Origin: an uncultured Planctomycetaceae bacterium
GTDB taxonomy: Bacteria; Planctomycetota; Planctomycetia; Pirellulales; Lacipirellulaceae
Direction of reading: 5' to 3'
Length of the DNA stretch: 6,187 nt
Assembly: GCA_937860165.1 (NCBI GenBank)
Contig: CALMBE010000790.1
Span: forward strand, 1-6,187
Below, piece by piece: positions 6,158-6,187 of the stretch. The position numbers and the translations under genes are program-made. The notes below the pieces were generated by a model that worked only from the letters and a program-made list of their open reading frames with translations, made no database searches and was not told the origin of the DNA. Every line of letters begins with the position of its first letter. Positions within the stretch are counted from its first letter, which is position 1.

Positions 6158-6187
6158 GCGATTCTGGTTTGGTCGTTTCTGGTGCCA

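Overview
The window looks like chromosomal DNA from a bacterium of the Planctomycetes (Pirellula/Blastopirellula type). This is an inference from gene style and intergenic repeats, not from a marker gene. The style points are moderate GC, mostly weak Shine-Dalgarno sequences, a membrane-anchored coiled-coil protein of planctomycete character, and intergenic spaces filled with palindromic repeats.

Layout. A plus-strand gene (45-1454) encodes a 469-residue protein with an N-terminal membrane anchor, a long coiled coil, a beta-rich section and a C-terminal region that reads like a BRCT fold carrying an EF-hand-like loop. It converges on a four-gene minus-strand cluster. In transcription order this is gatB (5981-4500, Asp/Glu-tRNA amidotransferase subunit B), an HUH/Y1 transposase of REP-associated (RAYT) type (4485-3877), an S-adenosylmethionine hydrolase of the DUF62 family (3838-3059) and a BioA/BioK-type diaminopelargonate aminotransferase (3050-1719). 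Gaps are 14, 38 and 8 nt, so the four are probably co-transcribed.

Non-coding space. The 264-nt convergent gap (1455-1718) holds two separate structures. The first is a GTAG-plus-hairpin element with REP-like architecture (1484-1513). The second has four 19-nt units arranged as two inverted pairs (1548-1662). The gatB leader (5982-6187) holds a third palindrome with about 9-nt periodicity in its arms (5998-6157). No tRNA, rRNA, CRISPR array or convincing rho-independent terminator was seen. Bases 1-44 show only a weak ribosome binding site.

How the parts relate. GatB is translation-fidelity housekeeping. The last two genes concern S-adenosylmethionine breakdown and biotin synthesis. The transposase is the outsider, sitting intact inside the cluster. 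The most interesting possibility is that this single-copy-style HUH enzyme and the GTAG hairpin form a planctomycete REP/RAYT pair. The membrane-anchored BRCT-like protein is the second point of novelty.
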